A program made the position numbers and the translations under genes. From Perkinsus olseni (taxonomy: Eukaryota > Perkinsozoa > Perkinsida > Perkinsidae), in contig JABANP010000030.1 in the NCBI GenBank assembly GCA_013115135.1, forward strand, positions 62,001 through 126,000: a stretch of DNA of 64,000 nucleotides. The letters run 5' to 3'. Under the pieces are notes generated by a model, which saw nothing but the letters and a program-made list of their open reading frames with translations, had not been told where the DNA came from and did no database searches. Position 1 is the stretch's first letter. Each line of letters begins with the position of its first letter. Shown here in pieces: positions 34,328-45,239 of this stretch.

Positions 34328-34700
34328 ATGAGACGGAGGCGTCTTTTGCCCGAGTCGTTGGTATTTTATTTTCTCTGTTCACATCATGTACGAGCTGGTT
34401 GCCGCAATCAAGATGACATCTTCAAGATTTAGGTGGAGATTTGTGTTTGTGAGCTGGAAACCTGGCACAATACTCCTGCTAGGATCATCAAACGTAGCGA
34501 GGTTGGGTCCGTGATGGAAGCGGAATTCCGGGATACTTATCTCGACCGATTTCTAATAGTCATTGACTATCCGCCGGCACGAGTCGCGACGGTGCCACCG
34601 GCACGGTGGAAAATCATTACCTTCTCGGTATCTTGTTGAGTTCGCCGACCGTACGCGTACGTCTTTGGTTTCTCTTTGCAGATGGTTTTCATTGCCTGGC

Positions 34701-37055
34701 ATGATTGCCGTCCTCTTAATGGTATTCATGCCTCAAGGAGCAGGCATGCTGAGCCAGGTCAGGAAAAGAGGTATCATCCAGGCACCGGTACGGAGAAGAG
34801 ACGCACCAATCTTAGGTGTCGCGTCCTTGATCTCCATGAATGAATCGAGCGGCCGCGTGTTGTGCCCTCACAGTGCCGGTAAACAAGGGTTCGGATACAT
34901 ACAAGTGAATAAGCGGAACAAGTGAACATCTCGCGTATCTTTGATTGTTACGCGATGCTGTAATGCCCTCGTCCAGGTATTTCTATGCTGTCATAGAGGC
35001 TGACATTGACCCATTAACGGCCCCGACATTCTTATATCTTGCCGGTGGCCCCGGTGAGAGCAGCCTAATCGCGACAATGGGGTTCGCGGGACCCTGCACT
35101 CTAGACTCGGCTTCGGACAGCCCATTGTTGAACGAGTGAGGCCAACCTACTCGTGAAAAGGCTTTAGCTTTGTTTCCTTAGATTCTCGTGGACTAAACGA
35201 GCCAATAGCGTCTGGGTTGATGCACCAGCTCCTACCGGTTTCAGCACAGGACCGGTAGAGCGGACCTTGAATGACGCTGTGGCTAACTTGTAGGGGCAGC
35301 ACTATGCTGGGAATTCTCCAGACATTACCGTGTAGGGTCCAGTTTGTGGATGAGTTTTTCAAGAAGCATGGAAGTCTCAATAAAAATGTGCATCTCGTCG
35401 GGAGTTCATCATCGGGTACGACTCGAGGAAGTCACGCCATGAACAGAAAAATCTCGTGGAATCTCTCAGCCTCGGTCGTGGCCATGCTGGGAACCCGCAT
35501 CCTCAGAATAGCAGAACGTAAGATCGATCTCAAGGGTGTGATGATGATATCGGGCGTGGTGGGACCATCTGCTCTGTAAGTGGCTCGTATGAGTAATCAT
35601 GAGTGAGCTTGAAACTTTAGTTACCAAGGATGTGTGAAACTGGCGAAAGAAAGAACACTTCTCCCTGAGAAGGAGTTGGGTTGATGGTCTGTGCGTTTCG
35701 CTCGCGGAAGTGCCTCTGTTCAGCCTCAACAAGATGGAGGCCAACTTGGAGAAGTGCCTGAAGGGGATCTCTGAGTGCAACGAGTTGGGCCCCGGGAGAC
35801 CCCCGCTCGGCTGTAGGTTTAGTCACAGACTTGTCGTTGCGGGGATTAGTATCTTCGCTCTCAGATCATTGTCGGAAAGCTGCTGTGACCTGCGAGAGTC
35901 TGCTTGTGGATCCCATTACGAAAACCGGGACAAGCGTGTAACCTAGGCAGTGCCTACGGGTGAAGTTTGCGCCTGAGCGAGATGCATCTGTTTTCTAATA
36001 CCATAGTACTCGTAAAAGCCGCAGTAGCGCTGCTGCCATGGTCTGCACTATCAGAATCAATCGGTGGATCCCGTATCTCTGTTGCATGTCCTCTACTAGC
36101 TCTCTACGACGAGGTCTCGTCCTGTAAAATTTGTTCCGTGAACATCCATATCACTTCAGTTACGACCTCCGCGTGGACGACGGTAACGAGGAAGACCTTT
36201 ATGCCTTTGAACTTGGGGATGTACGAGTGGCCAGTTGCCGAGCTACGTCTACACTGCGATTTATGCTGCAACTTCTCTTGCTCGTCGCTGAGTGGCTTCT
36301 CCTCCGCTACTTAGTTCGAAGACTTCCTCAATCTCGAAAGCGTTCAGGAGCACCTAGGTGTGTCGAAGTGGTGGGATCAGGAGAACGAAGAAGTTCGTAC
36401 AATTGACCACTCTTGCGATCCATGGCTTGATGGCTGCGGCTGTTAGGTTTTCGAGGTTTTCGGTCAGTATACGACTTACGACACAACTCACTTCGTCACC
36501 GAGCTCCTCAACAAGGGGATGAAAGTAATTGAATTAATCTGGCTGCTCCGATAAGCCGAGTCTATTAATTCATGTTTGGTGACTGCGAACAACCATTCCC
36601 GTGAGTATGCCAGCACTGCTCAGGTACTCGTCCTCAATGGTGACCAGGACTACGTCACTAATTCTCTCGGTACACTAAAGTGGCTTTCCTCTCTGGAAGG
36701 CACGGAGAAGTACGGGGAGAAGCTTCAGCGAGTTCCCATCAAAAAACTTGAGGTGAGATAGCGGTGATGCTAGGTCTCGCGGCATGTCGCTCATGCATCG
36801 CTCAGTACGGTGAAGGTCAGCTTCTGGGGAGACTATGGGCCTCCAAGTACGCGAGCGGGGCCAAACTAGCATTCATAGAGGTATGCACCATCGGATCTAC
36901 TAGAGATGTATCACTCAGTAGGCAATGTCCACTAACGGGTTCAGTAGCCGTCTCAGGTCACCGAGGCAGGCCACTGCCCTGCCTTAAATAAACCACTGGG
37001 AACTCAACATGTATTTAACGAATTTCTATCTGGCGAACTCTGGGACAGAACATGA
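34701..37055 (+). CDS. Serine carboxypeptidase-like protein (peptidase family S10), secreted
   Basis: Exon 1 (34701-34921) begins with a hydrophobic signal MIAVLLMVFMPQGAGM and ends GFGYIQVNKRNK. Exon 2 (from 34977) has FYAVIEADIDPLTAPTFLYL then AGGPGESS, the S10 oxyanion-hole motif with Glu replacing the usual Cys. Then come SWTKRANSVWVDAPAPTGFS, and LVGSSSSASVVAML at the nucleophile position (spliced near 35418/35472), where GESYAG is normal. The catalytic Asp lies in VLVLNGDQDYVTNSLGT (about 36,620) and the catalytic His in VTEAGHCPALNK (about 36,960). The end is ELWDRT plus TGA 37053-37055. The fold and triad order are right, but the changed nucleophile context raises doubt about specificity or activity. 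Middle exons (35.7-36.4 kb) are approximate. Confidence 0.75.
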
Positions 37056-37131
37056 TATCTCGCTCTCGCAATGAGGGGATGCTTCTTCGAGAGGGCCTAC
37101 ATACCCAAATTAATGCTAGTCTTCGTCATAC

Positions 37132-37225
37132 CATGGAGGCTATCAGTCTTTTCACCTCGACGATTCTGAACCACTTTATGCACTTCGTGGAGAAGCAAGA
37201 ACCAGATCGTACGGAACCGGCGACG
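37132..37225 (+). CDS. Short exon or small ORF
   Basis: MEAISLFTSTILNHFMHFVE followed by KQEPDRTEPAT and either a stop or a splice donor (gtgaatg). It could be the first exon of a gene continuing near 37.55 kb. Weak. Confidence 0.2.
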
Positions 37226-37746
37226 TGAATGTTCACACGTCATTCGCAATGCTTCAACCGTGATGGCCTTTGGTTGCGAAAGTCGCGGCGAAGCTATTTC
37301 GCGCTTCGCTGTTAATATCGGTGAATACTTCCTATCGTGTCGTCTTCCCACCTTTCCGATGCCTTGACATGCTCTGGTGGCATCGGTTTGTCATAAGTGT
37401 CTGGTGACTTGCTGCCAACTCAATGCAGTGTCGTGTTAGTCGTTTGACGGACACGTTATAATTGGGAATAGTTGTATTCAAGCGTTGCTTTGAGAGACTC
37501 TGACTACGGGAGAGCTCATTTCAACAAGACCCGTGCATTCCAGGTGTGACTTTGGTGAAGAGGTCACATCTGTTTGAGGGTACATCAAGGTCGCTCTGGA
37601 AATGCCCTCGCTAGCTTGTATCCTTCAGAAGGTTCGAACATATGGCCCGTCGCTCGTTTTTAGCTCGTTGGTGTCACATCTTTCACAGAAGGACGACTGT
37701 CACGCCTTCCTGCAAAGTTCCCGTTTACCCCTTGCTCAGCTCAACT

Positions 37747-38434
37747 CTAATTCAGGCAGAAACAAGAGAACGCAAGAATCGAAGACCTCCAAACTTCCTC
37801 GTGGTTGTTGCCTTCTGTGGACCGAGGCTTCCTCCCGCGCTTGGTGGCCTCCCCCGTACGAGTCTCCCTCTCAGGCTTCTTGGAATTCTTGGAACATGCC
37901 CCATCACCCTTCGTAACCTGCTCAGAGCGATTCACGCCCTTGTCTTCGTGCTTGAAAGGCTCGTACGTAACTTCATGACCCTTTGTCTCTTACCGTCCCT
38001 TCCTCGCTGGGACCAGGCTCAGTGCTGCTCTTGAGACGCGGAGCGAGCGTTTCAAGCGGAGCGCGGAGCGCTGGCGTGCGACTCGTTGTCTTTTGCAGAG
38101 AGGTTGTGAGGCACAACTCCTGCCCCACTGTCGTCGACGTCTGTCGTTCACCTGCGAGTAGACCTGTGATGCCCGCCATTATTCATTTGAGATGAATCAT
38201 GTGTATGGTCCCACTCCAGACACCAAGGATGTGTGACAATGACGAGGGCACAGACTTCCTCAGAAAGACTCGTGTCCGCAGTTCGTGTAGAATCGAGTTA
38301 TAAGTTTCTTTTCCAGTGTTGACGATATGGATGCCGGTCGGGTGAAGTGCGGAAGAGGATTTTTTCGGGATTCTTGTTCTTCGGGATTCAGTACCACGTG
38401 CGGAACAGTGTTGGCAGCCTAACTTTGTTTTCAA
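37747..38434 (-). CDS. Unrecognised basic protein with an AT-hook-like motif
   Basis: Minus-strand exons: TRIPKKSSSALHPTGIHIVN and ETYNSILHELRTRVFLRKSV (about 38,370-38,230), then TPALRAPLETLAPRLKSSTE then PGPSEEGT (about 38,070-37,995). A short intron (gtaaga...ttcaag) leads to HEDKGVNRSEQVTKGDGACS and a very basic stretch with TGEATKRGRKPRST. KRGRKP resembles the core of an AT-hook, a minor-groove DNA-binding motif. The alternative plus-strand frames are hydrophobic and lack splice support. The start and the last exon are uncertain. Confidence 0.4.
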
Positions 38435-38539
38435 GCCCGTCTCTCGAACCGACGTTTCGTTTTCTGAGGCTTAGCTCGTAGTCGGGAGCTACTGGTGTTG
38501 TCCGTCTTCAGTATACACTTCTAATCATGGTCTTTCACT

Positions 38540-39008
38540 ATTGCAGACGTTTGATGTATCGCGTTGCACGGATGCTTGCATGGGAATCGATCAACCGACA
38601 GTAAGTCTTCCTGAGTTAGAGGCGCTGTTGAGTTGGATCCAAGCATAATAGGGCTATTTGCTTTCGCTGCAAGCGATCCCGTCATTCAAAGAGTGAATCG
38701 TATCCTTAGTGCGACGTTCCAGGCAATGGAATCGTTCCTGACTTCGCGGGCTGAGATCGGATCGATGAGAAACGGTTGTAGAGTTTCGTCAGGAGTTGTC
38801 AGGTAGCTCTAAATTTTGACGGATCGGATCATGCGCGGTAGGCGCACCTAAAAAGTGGTTCGCAGGTGGTACCCCTATCTCAACTGATGATTTTTGCCGA
38901 GCCCGCATTTCAAGCAGTGCTTCCGAGCAGTTGCCGGAAGTGCAGTTGTCCGAAATTGAGAACAGAATTACTCCCGCTAACTCGGTACTCAACTCCAGGG
39001 AGAGATGA
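38540..39008 (+). CDS. Small unrecognised multi-exon gene
   Basis: Plausible exons with good acceptors: TFDVSRCTDACMGIDQPT (after ttgcag, about 38,546), AMESFLTSRAEIGSMRN (after ttccag, about 38,722), and GTPISTDDFCRARISSSASE to NSVLNSRER ending at TGA about 39,008. Its 3' end converges on that of the minus-strand gene at 39050, leaving about 40 bases between them. No family recognised. Confidence 0.3.
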
Positions 39009-39049
39009 AGTAATTAAACTGATGGCAAACATCAGAAACCATTCACCCA

Positions 39050-40640
39050 TTAGGCCTTACAGGTTTTACGACGCTTGCAAGCGTCATTGAGAGCAGCCTT
39101 GTTTTCATTTCTGGAAGGACGATCAGCTCCGGTGCCGGGAGATTCTTCGTCCTCATCGCTGGACGATTCTTCGACCTCATTGCTGGACGGCTCTTCGTCC
39201 TCATCGCTTGACGACTCTTCGTCCTCATCGCTCGACGATCCTTCGACCTTACTGCCGAGCGATTCTTCGATCTCACCGCCGGATGATTCTTCGTCCTCAC
39301 TGCTGGACAATTCTTCATCCTCACTTCCGTGAGCAGTGTCGGCCTTAGCATCGAGCGGTCCCTCGTCAACTCTGCTGGGCGACGCCTCGGCCTCATCCTT
39401 GCTTGATTGCACTTTGGAGGGTGAGCACAACCAGAAGGGCTTCGCAGGAGTATTGGCGTTCCTATCCTCCGACTGCTCTCGCGCACCTATGGATTCGCAT
39501 GAAGATGATGCTCTCCCGAACGGATGCGATGACTTACGCTGACTTGCCACTACGGCAGACCTGGACGCCTCATTGACATCATACCGTTTAAAGTATCTCG
39601 TCATCCTGTGGTAGTCTCTCATCTGGACGGGCAATGCTGATCATTGATCACGGTGCACAAGCAGTACGTGCAAGCCAGCTTGCTGTCTGTGCGCCGCTAC
39701 GACCAACGGAACTAGGGCATTCGTGGCCAAGTACCCCTCATGGCCCGCATCTAAGTCCGGCGTGGAGAAGTCGTAAAAGTCTCTGTAACTGGGTGAGAGA
39801 GAGGATGGACAGATGTGGCACAGATGAGCGATCCACTGGGCTAGGTGCTCCGGTGCATCGGAATTGAACGCGGCAGCAAGATAGCTTTGCGGACTCACTG
39901 GGGCTTGAACACTCTCAAGTTGAGGGTTTCTGCCGCGGACTGAACGCTGCGGTCTCCGATGTCGAACAAGCAGACGTTTGGGAGGCGATAACGCTCGAGC
40001 CTTCCCAGGATAGCGTCATTTATGTTGCAAATAACCTTGGTACAAGCCTGAAAACGTATAGACGAAGGTCACATCTCCGTGATCTTCTGAACCTACATCG
40101 TTCCTGAGTAGCCGCCAGAGACCCTCTGGGAGCCATTTCTTAGCTAGAATATAAACGAATACGCCATCATACAATGTCGCGACAGAAATCTGAGAAGCGC
40201 AAAGAGAGGCCATATTGATAGTTGGTATTTCCAGTTCACACAGCATGAATTCCTTGCTCTCCCGCATTGCACTGTATGCCTAGGCCGACGATATTCTGAC
40301 CCTGTCTGACCAAGGACGAACAGTGATGGCAATGGTGTTACACAGAAAGACTTACAACAATCTGGCTATGTCTCTGGGCTCTGCATGGCCCGCTATCTCG
40401 TTGATCACATTAGTCCAGTAGAAATCTACTGTATCCAGGTCGCACATGTAGGGCGGAATACCTCCGGAGCACATCTGGAGTAAAGAAACTTTACGATGCT
40501 GTCGAGACACACGGTTCGGCCTCCTTTAGCTAGAGACCATCAAATTCTACGCGTGCCTAGTGCGAGTCAGAAGCAGCGGTGGCATAGTGAGGTACGCCAT
40601 GGTTTGGTGGTTCAAGCCGCATAGATTGTGCGTCGCGGTG
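39050..40640 (-). CDS. Unknown-family paralogue C with acidic repeat tail
   Basis: Third copy of the family at 30.8-34.3 kb. Conserved exons are PYMCDLDTVDFYWTNVINEI with AEPRDIARLL (about 40,450-40,360), SQISVATLYDGVFVYILAKK with LPEGLWRLLRNDV (about 40,200-40,090), CTKVICNINDAILGRLERYR (about 40,040) and AGHEGYLATNALVPLVVAAH (about 39,760-39,690). The last exon (39634-39050) is extraordinarily acidic: tandem units of the type S-S-D-E-D-E-E and variants over roughly 60 residues, then a basic end (CKRRKTCKA) that could be a nuclear signal. Tail length differs strongly between copies. The 5' end is not resolved. Confidence 0.55.
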
Positions 40641-40902
40641 GAAAGATTCTCGATCTTTCACGGTCTACTACTGGTTCGATTGTCCACGGTGATTGTGCTT
40701 ACGTCGTGAAAGCTGTTATGTTCGAGTCCGTTTAATCCTTACTGAACTATGGGGTACCCGCACTCCTCGGTGCCCACGTAGCTACGCTCCCACACTATGC
40801 GGGCGATATCAAGACTTGTATTTCTCTGTGTGCCACGCAATTTCACTGCTCGCGGGTCTCGTATTCCTCACACTCAGAAGTCAACCGCTTCTGTACGTGC
40901 TC

Positions 40903-41982
40903 ATGTACACTGTCAGCGTGTTTTTCCTGCCTATGTTCTCTCATAATTGCGATCGTGTGATCCATCGCAACCGCATATTATTGGAGCTAGCATACCTGCA
41001 GAGGCTCGTTGGGATGGGTTTCGACGACTTGAAGGCCACCCTGTGGGGCACGCTCCCGTGGATCGCGATTAATTCGTGCAGGCTCCGCCGAAAAGCCTCG
41101 GGCATCAGTGTGGACAGCCTCTCGAAAGTGGATGATAAGCTTATCGCCTGCGTTAGTCAGTTGAAGTCCTTCAGCAGCTTGCGTGTCATCGAGCTTGAGA
41201 GGGCGAACCCAGAAAGAGTCGCGAATGTTCTCATCGATCTCGACACCGAGGACCTTCATGGCAAGCGGGATCGATCCGACGGCGACTGGGGGAAGACCAT
41301 CAGACGTGCCTGCGTTTGCGATAGCATCCTTTACTACACTTTGGAAAGTGATTCTACCATTATATACCGACTCGGTTTTCCGGGCGGCGTGATTCTGGCT
41401 CCTCTTTATCCGTCATGCAGTGTTAAAGACATGTTTGTCTATGATAAGTATCTACTCGTCCAACCGTTCGAGACCCGTCACATTTTCGCGATTGACGTTG
41501 ACTCCGCAGCGTCTGCGTTCTCGACTAGAATTATCCACAAAATAATCAAGCTGCAAGATGTTGACATGGTTGGTTCGTCCTCTTTTTCGATGATGCTGCT
41601 CTACCTTGCTCACGGAGCGAGCCACAAGGAAAAGATCTGCCTGCAAGACTCCAGCGAGGTAGAACCCTCGCACGAGTTCGATAGTCGGGGTGCGACTGCC
41701 GCTCGCTTCATCCCCGGAACCAAGGGCTATGTCTGCGCAATGTTGTTACGAGAGGAGGCGATGGCGAAGATTGTGGTTGTGGAGATGCGCGTCTCTGGCC
41801 AGATCCTTACTGAAACGCAACTCTTCGGTCCCTACCGAGATGTCTTTTTCTGTGGCACTCGAGACTGGATGCTCCACGTAGTTGCTGAGAAGCCATATTC
41901 CAAAGACGGTAGAGTTAATCTTGGTGACGATGATGGCCGGGGCTACCACGCTGGCGAAGTTCTAATGCTGTCTTTGCAATGA
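40903..41982 (+). CDS. Unrecognised large-exon protein
   Basis: The open frame runs from about 40.69 kb; the first ATG is 40903 (MYTVSVFFLPMFSHN). A hydrophobic stretch just upstream (SLLAGLVFLTLRSQPLLYVL) is either a membrane anchor or part of an intron ending at cacactcag. The body repeats a pattern of beta-rich segments, for example VIELERANPERVANVLIDLD, CDSILYYTLESDSTIIYRLG, MFVYDKYLLVQPFETRHIFA and IVVVEMRVSGQILTETQLFG. This suggests a propeller-like fold without recognisable WD repeats. It ends GEVLMLSLQ at TGA 41982. The gene style is like that at 2815-3947, but I do not see clear homology. Function unknown. Confidence 0.6.
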   Translation: MYTVSVFFLPMFSHNCDRVIHRNRILLELAYLQRLVGMGFDDLKATLWGTLPWIAINSCRLRRKASGISVDSLSKVDDKLIACVSQLKSFSSLRVIELERANPERVANVLIDLDTEDLHGKRDRSDGDWGKTIRRACVCDSILYYTLESDSTIIYRLGFPGGVILAPLYPSCSVKDMFVYDKYLLVQPFETRHIFAIDVDSAASAFSTRIIHKIIKLQDVDMVGSSSFSMMLLYLAHGASHKEKICLQDSSEVEPSHEFDSRGATAARFIPGTKGYVCAMLLREEAMAKIVVVEMRVSGQILTETQLFGPYRDVFFCGTRDWMLHVVAEKPYSKDGRVNLGDDDGRGYHAGEVLMLSLQ

Positions 41983-42984
41983 ATATTATATCAACACAAT
42001 TATGATTTGTGTGTCTTGGTCGTCGGCCAGTTCTGATGATTAGCCGTAAATCGGCAGTAGCTCCTCTTTATCCTAGTGTTAGTTGTGTAAGCTGAGTTAG
42101 TTGAATATCGTCGAAATCTGTTGTGCCCAAGTCGCACATTATGGGACTGTCGAGAGTAACCATCAACGCAAGGTACCGATGTCCGTGAAAAGAACTCGGT
42201 TATGGCTTTTTTGCCAATCAAAACGATGCATGTTCCAACCGGTGGGACCATCGCTAACCTGCTTCATGTACTCGATGCGAATCTGCAGTCTCATGTGAAC
42301 ACGCTTGACTCGAGCGGCTCGAGCCACCCCGCTGAACTGGTGGCACAGCATGAGTCATAACGACTCAACTGCCCAGTAGCTGCTGTGTCCTCCATGTCGG
42401 TCACGAATACGCATCTCGTTGCCGCTCCATGCTAGACACATCGTGTTTCTAAGGGGTCGGTTGATAGTTAATGGAATAACACCGGTTCGTGGCCGGTAGC
42501 GAAGCAGCTAGTGATCCCCTGGGGCCAAATAGTTCGGCCGAAACTATTCGTTCAAGATATCACTGTCGGCGAGTGGGTGGCTAGCTGCATGTTCTAGTGA
42601 AGGTGAGGAATCACTCTTCCCTTAGCGTTTGCCCAAAGGCCCAGTCGTCGCATGTATGTTCAATAGAGTGTGGGCAGTTAAGGGAAATGATATCACCGCA
42701 ATGAAGTGACACGAGTTGGTTTGAAACGTAACGCGGAAGCGTGCCGAACCAAACGCATGGCAAACGCAGGTTCCCACGCATTGTGCGGTGATAATACCCA
42801 CCGTTGTCACTCACGAAAACTGAATAGAAATTAAGTATCGAGCTATCATTGATGCCGGCGTGGCTCGAAGGATGCTACAGTGCATTTTCGAGCACATTCG
42901 TCGGCTTACCCCAACTGACTGGAAGACGAACAACGAATTAGAGCGCAGAAACATGTTTGCCGAAACAGTGGCGAAAATCTCATG
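41983..42984. other. About 1 kb without a recognised gene
   Basis: Short overlapping frames only. Two small palindromes are visible: CTCGAG-CGG-CTCGAG at 42309-42323 (three-base loop), and an AATAGTT/AACTATT pair around 42526-42546. Confidence 0.35.
42309..42323. repeat. Perfect 6-bp hairpin with CGG loop
   Basis: CTCGAG-CGG-CTCGAG, another member of the three-base-loop hairpin class, in a gene-free stretch. Confidence 0.7.
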
Positions 42985-43257
42985 CTAAGCAGAATTAAGG
43001 CTCGCCGCCGCACTCGTCTCCTCCGTTCGAGCCTTCTCCCAGAAGTGAACTTGCTTCTTGGCACGGTAGGCCGCTATCTCCTCTCTGAAACCATTATCAA
43101 ATAAACGAACGTAACCCCCACCAAAAACTGACTTCTTTTTCGTTATCTTCGCAGTAACACTATCTCTGTACCATTGAAGCACTTCGTCCTCTGTTTTGCT
43201 GGATGGGTCGAAGTCTAGCCGGCCACGGGAAAACCTGGAGCGTCCGATGCTCGACAT
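42985..43257 (-). CDS. Small basic protein, 90 aa
   Basis: Uninterrupted frame from ATG 43257, MSSIGRSRFSRGRLDFDPSS, through DEVLQWYRDSVTAKITKKKS and GGGYVRLFDNGFREEI to AAASLNSA. The composition (Arg/Lys-rich N-terminus, aromatic core) looks like a small structured protein, possibly organelle-targeted, but no family is recognised. It lies directly downstream of the repeat-module gene on the same strand. Confidence 0.45.
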   Translation of the reverse strand: MSSIGRSRFSRGRLDFDPSSKTEDEVLQWYRDSVTAKITKKKSVFGGGYVRLFDNGFREEIAAYRAKKQVHFWEKARTEETSAAASLNSA

Positions 43258-43564
43258 AATTAGTGCGAACCCAGATACATTTGCTTGGCAACCTTCATGG
43301 CCTTCTGAGTCAAGTTATCCACTCGTGCTTGCCGCCTCGCCTGTGTCACCTGCTGCCTTATTTCCCGTATCCGAATCCGATATTGCTCCTAAAAAGCGAG
43401 AATTCATTTGGCCTGCGTTAGCAACTCCAACTCACGGTGGCCTCGAACTCTGATCTCATATCGAGGAGTTGAGCATCTGTAAGGCTGGCAGTAGACTCTT
43501 GGCCGCGAATGGTCGTAAGGTAACTGTTCCAAAGGAAATGGACTGAACGCCCCGCCCGGTGAAC

Positions 43565-45154
43565 CTACTCCCTTATTCTCTTAACAACGCCGACGGTCTC
43601 CTTGTTCACTTCCACTCGGTGGGCTAGTAGTTTGGTCTCTTCGGGTGTGAGGGTTTTATGCCGTCCCGGATTCGCTCGCAACTCCTCCACAATCTGGTCC
43701 ACTCTCTCGGCTGTCTCTGCGATGAAAATGTGAAGTAAGACATGATGACAGGAGCGACCTACCTGAGCTTTCCGATGCGCTCTTGTCCTTCAGGAGATCT
43801 TCCCGCGGTCGATCCAGGAGGCCGTTCTTAATTATTGTTCCGTATCCCTTTCGCAACTTCGCCTTTTTGAGCTGGACCTTAGGCCTAGCAAATGACACAA
43901 CGGATATATGAACACCGCGAGTGAACCGGTTCTCACTTCGCAACGTCCTTCAAGTCCTTCATGGGTTTGACCATATTGATGGCTATCCGTCGCTTGAGCA
44001 GCACGGCCTCAGCCGGGGTTAACTGATCCACTCGTTTAGGATTTCGTTTCAACTCCGATACCAAAGCCGCCAAAGCCTCGCTGGTGTCTGGCAAAACGAC
44101 TCGGTGAAAAACACACTCAGCTTGCTTAAGCCCACCTGCATCTTCGATGGCGAAGTGAGCCAATCTCATGATACTCGGGCTTGGAGGTTCGAGGAGGCCG
44201 TTCTTAAGACCGTAGGAGATTCTGTTCCGCACAGTGCCATTCACATAAAACCTGCACCAAATGTCTTCGAACAAAGCACGACACACGCGCTAGCCTTCAC
44301 TTCTTGGATGGGGTCGTGTCCGAACTATGTTTCACCAGCCAGGACTCAAGGGAATCCGCTTCGTTCTGAGTAATGGTGAAGTACCGAGACTCGTCAGCCT
44401 TCAACTCAGGGACGAGCTTATGGACTGAAAAAGAATGATAAAACGACCAATTACAACTCCAAAGACGAGGCGCTCACCGATCCTATCGCCCTCAGTGACA
44501 ATAGGAGCCTTCGTAACTTCGTCGAAACCGCCAGACTCTACAAGATTCTTGACCGACGATACGCTCTTGAGCGAAATGAACCTCCTGAATAAGCGGATAA
44601 CGTCACCCGAGAGCAGCATGGAGCTACCTACCCTGGCGTAAAACCCTTTTGAGGAAGAGGCAACTCAATCCCCTCCAGCACGTCCGACTTTTCAGCCATC
44701 ACCTTCTCAATTTGAGTCACCCTGCGCGGTCAAAGTATAAAATACTAACACGATAAGGGTTAGCCAACCCACCAATTCCGTGCCGAGGCGTTGTCTCTGT
44801 CCCCAGCGACAGTGGGAGGATTTTTCAGAAGCTCTCCCAGTTCAGGGCACTTCTGCGATATTGCCTGAGTTGAAAGGAAATACCTCCCGGAGACACTTAC
44901 AGAAGGGGACGCACCTCAACGTCCACAGACTTAGCAGCAAGCTGGCGATACATAACGCGAGAAACTCTCAGGAGCCTCGTCGACCTCCGCTTCTTCTCAT
45001 TATACTTCGCTTTCTTAAAGGACTTGTACCTCCGAGTGGGGACCTCACGCCTCGACAGACACCCATCAACTGCTTACCACGACAAGTAGTCGGCATCTGT
45101 GGGTTCGACCGGGAAACCGGATGGAATGTACTCGCTGTTGCCAGCGTCTTGCAT
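43565..45154 (-). CDS. Protein with three diverged repeat modules
   Basis: The probable start is MQDAGNSEYIPSGFPVEP (45154), 24 bases after an acceptor ctcag. Then come VPTRRYKSFKKAKYNEKKRR with VSRVMYRQLAAKSVDVE, AISQKCPELGELLKNPP, and VTQIEKVMAEKSDVLEGIEL. Three modules follow, each with a helix pair and an L-T-P/Q-E signature: VHKLVPELKADESRYFTITQ (about 44,420-44,360), ALAALVSELKRNPKRVDQLT (about 44,070-44,010) and RVDQIVEELRANPGRHKTLT (about 43,710-43,650). Modules 2 and 3 are preceded by GLKNGLLEPP and TIIKNGLLDRP. An intron between modules 2 and 3 (donor gtgagaacc, acceptor ttgctag) keeps the frame (AK/PKVQLKKAKL), so this is one gene rather than two. It ends GVVKRIRE with TAG 43565-43567. 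Family and function unknown. Confidence 0.5.
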
Positions 45155-45239
45155 CTGTTTGATCTTGATCTTTGAATACTGAGAACCACCGTCACGGCAG
45201 GATCACCTCCAACCACAGAGAGGCCTACCTGGACGACAT

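Noticed and set aside
37602..38034. Two overlapping plus-strand frames of 104 and 130 codons
   Set aside because: They shadow the minus-strand Lys/Glu-rich exons. They are hydrophobic and Pro/Leu-rich, as antisense of such exons usually is, and lack splice sites.
39075..39332. Plus-strand Ser/Asp-rich frame (SSSSLDDSS repeats)
   Set aside because: It is the complement of the acidic repeat tail of paralogue C; repeat DNA keeps several frames open.
43565..44286. Two separate tandem genes instead of one
   Set aside because: A donor within the last codons of the first frame (gtgagaacc) and an acceptor (ttgctag) before PKVQLKK join both in frame, so one gene with repeated modules is simpler. cDNA could overturn this.
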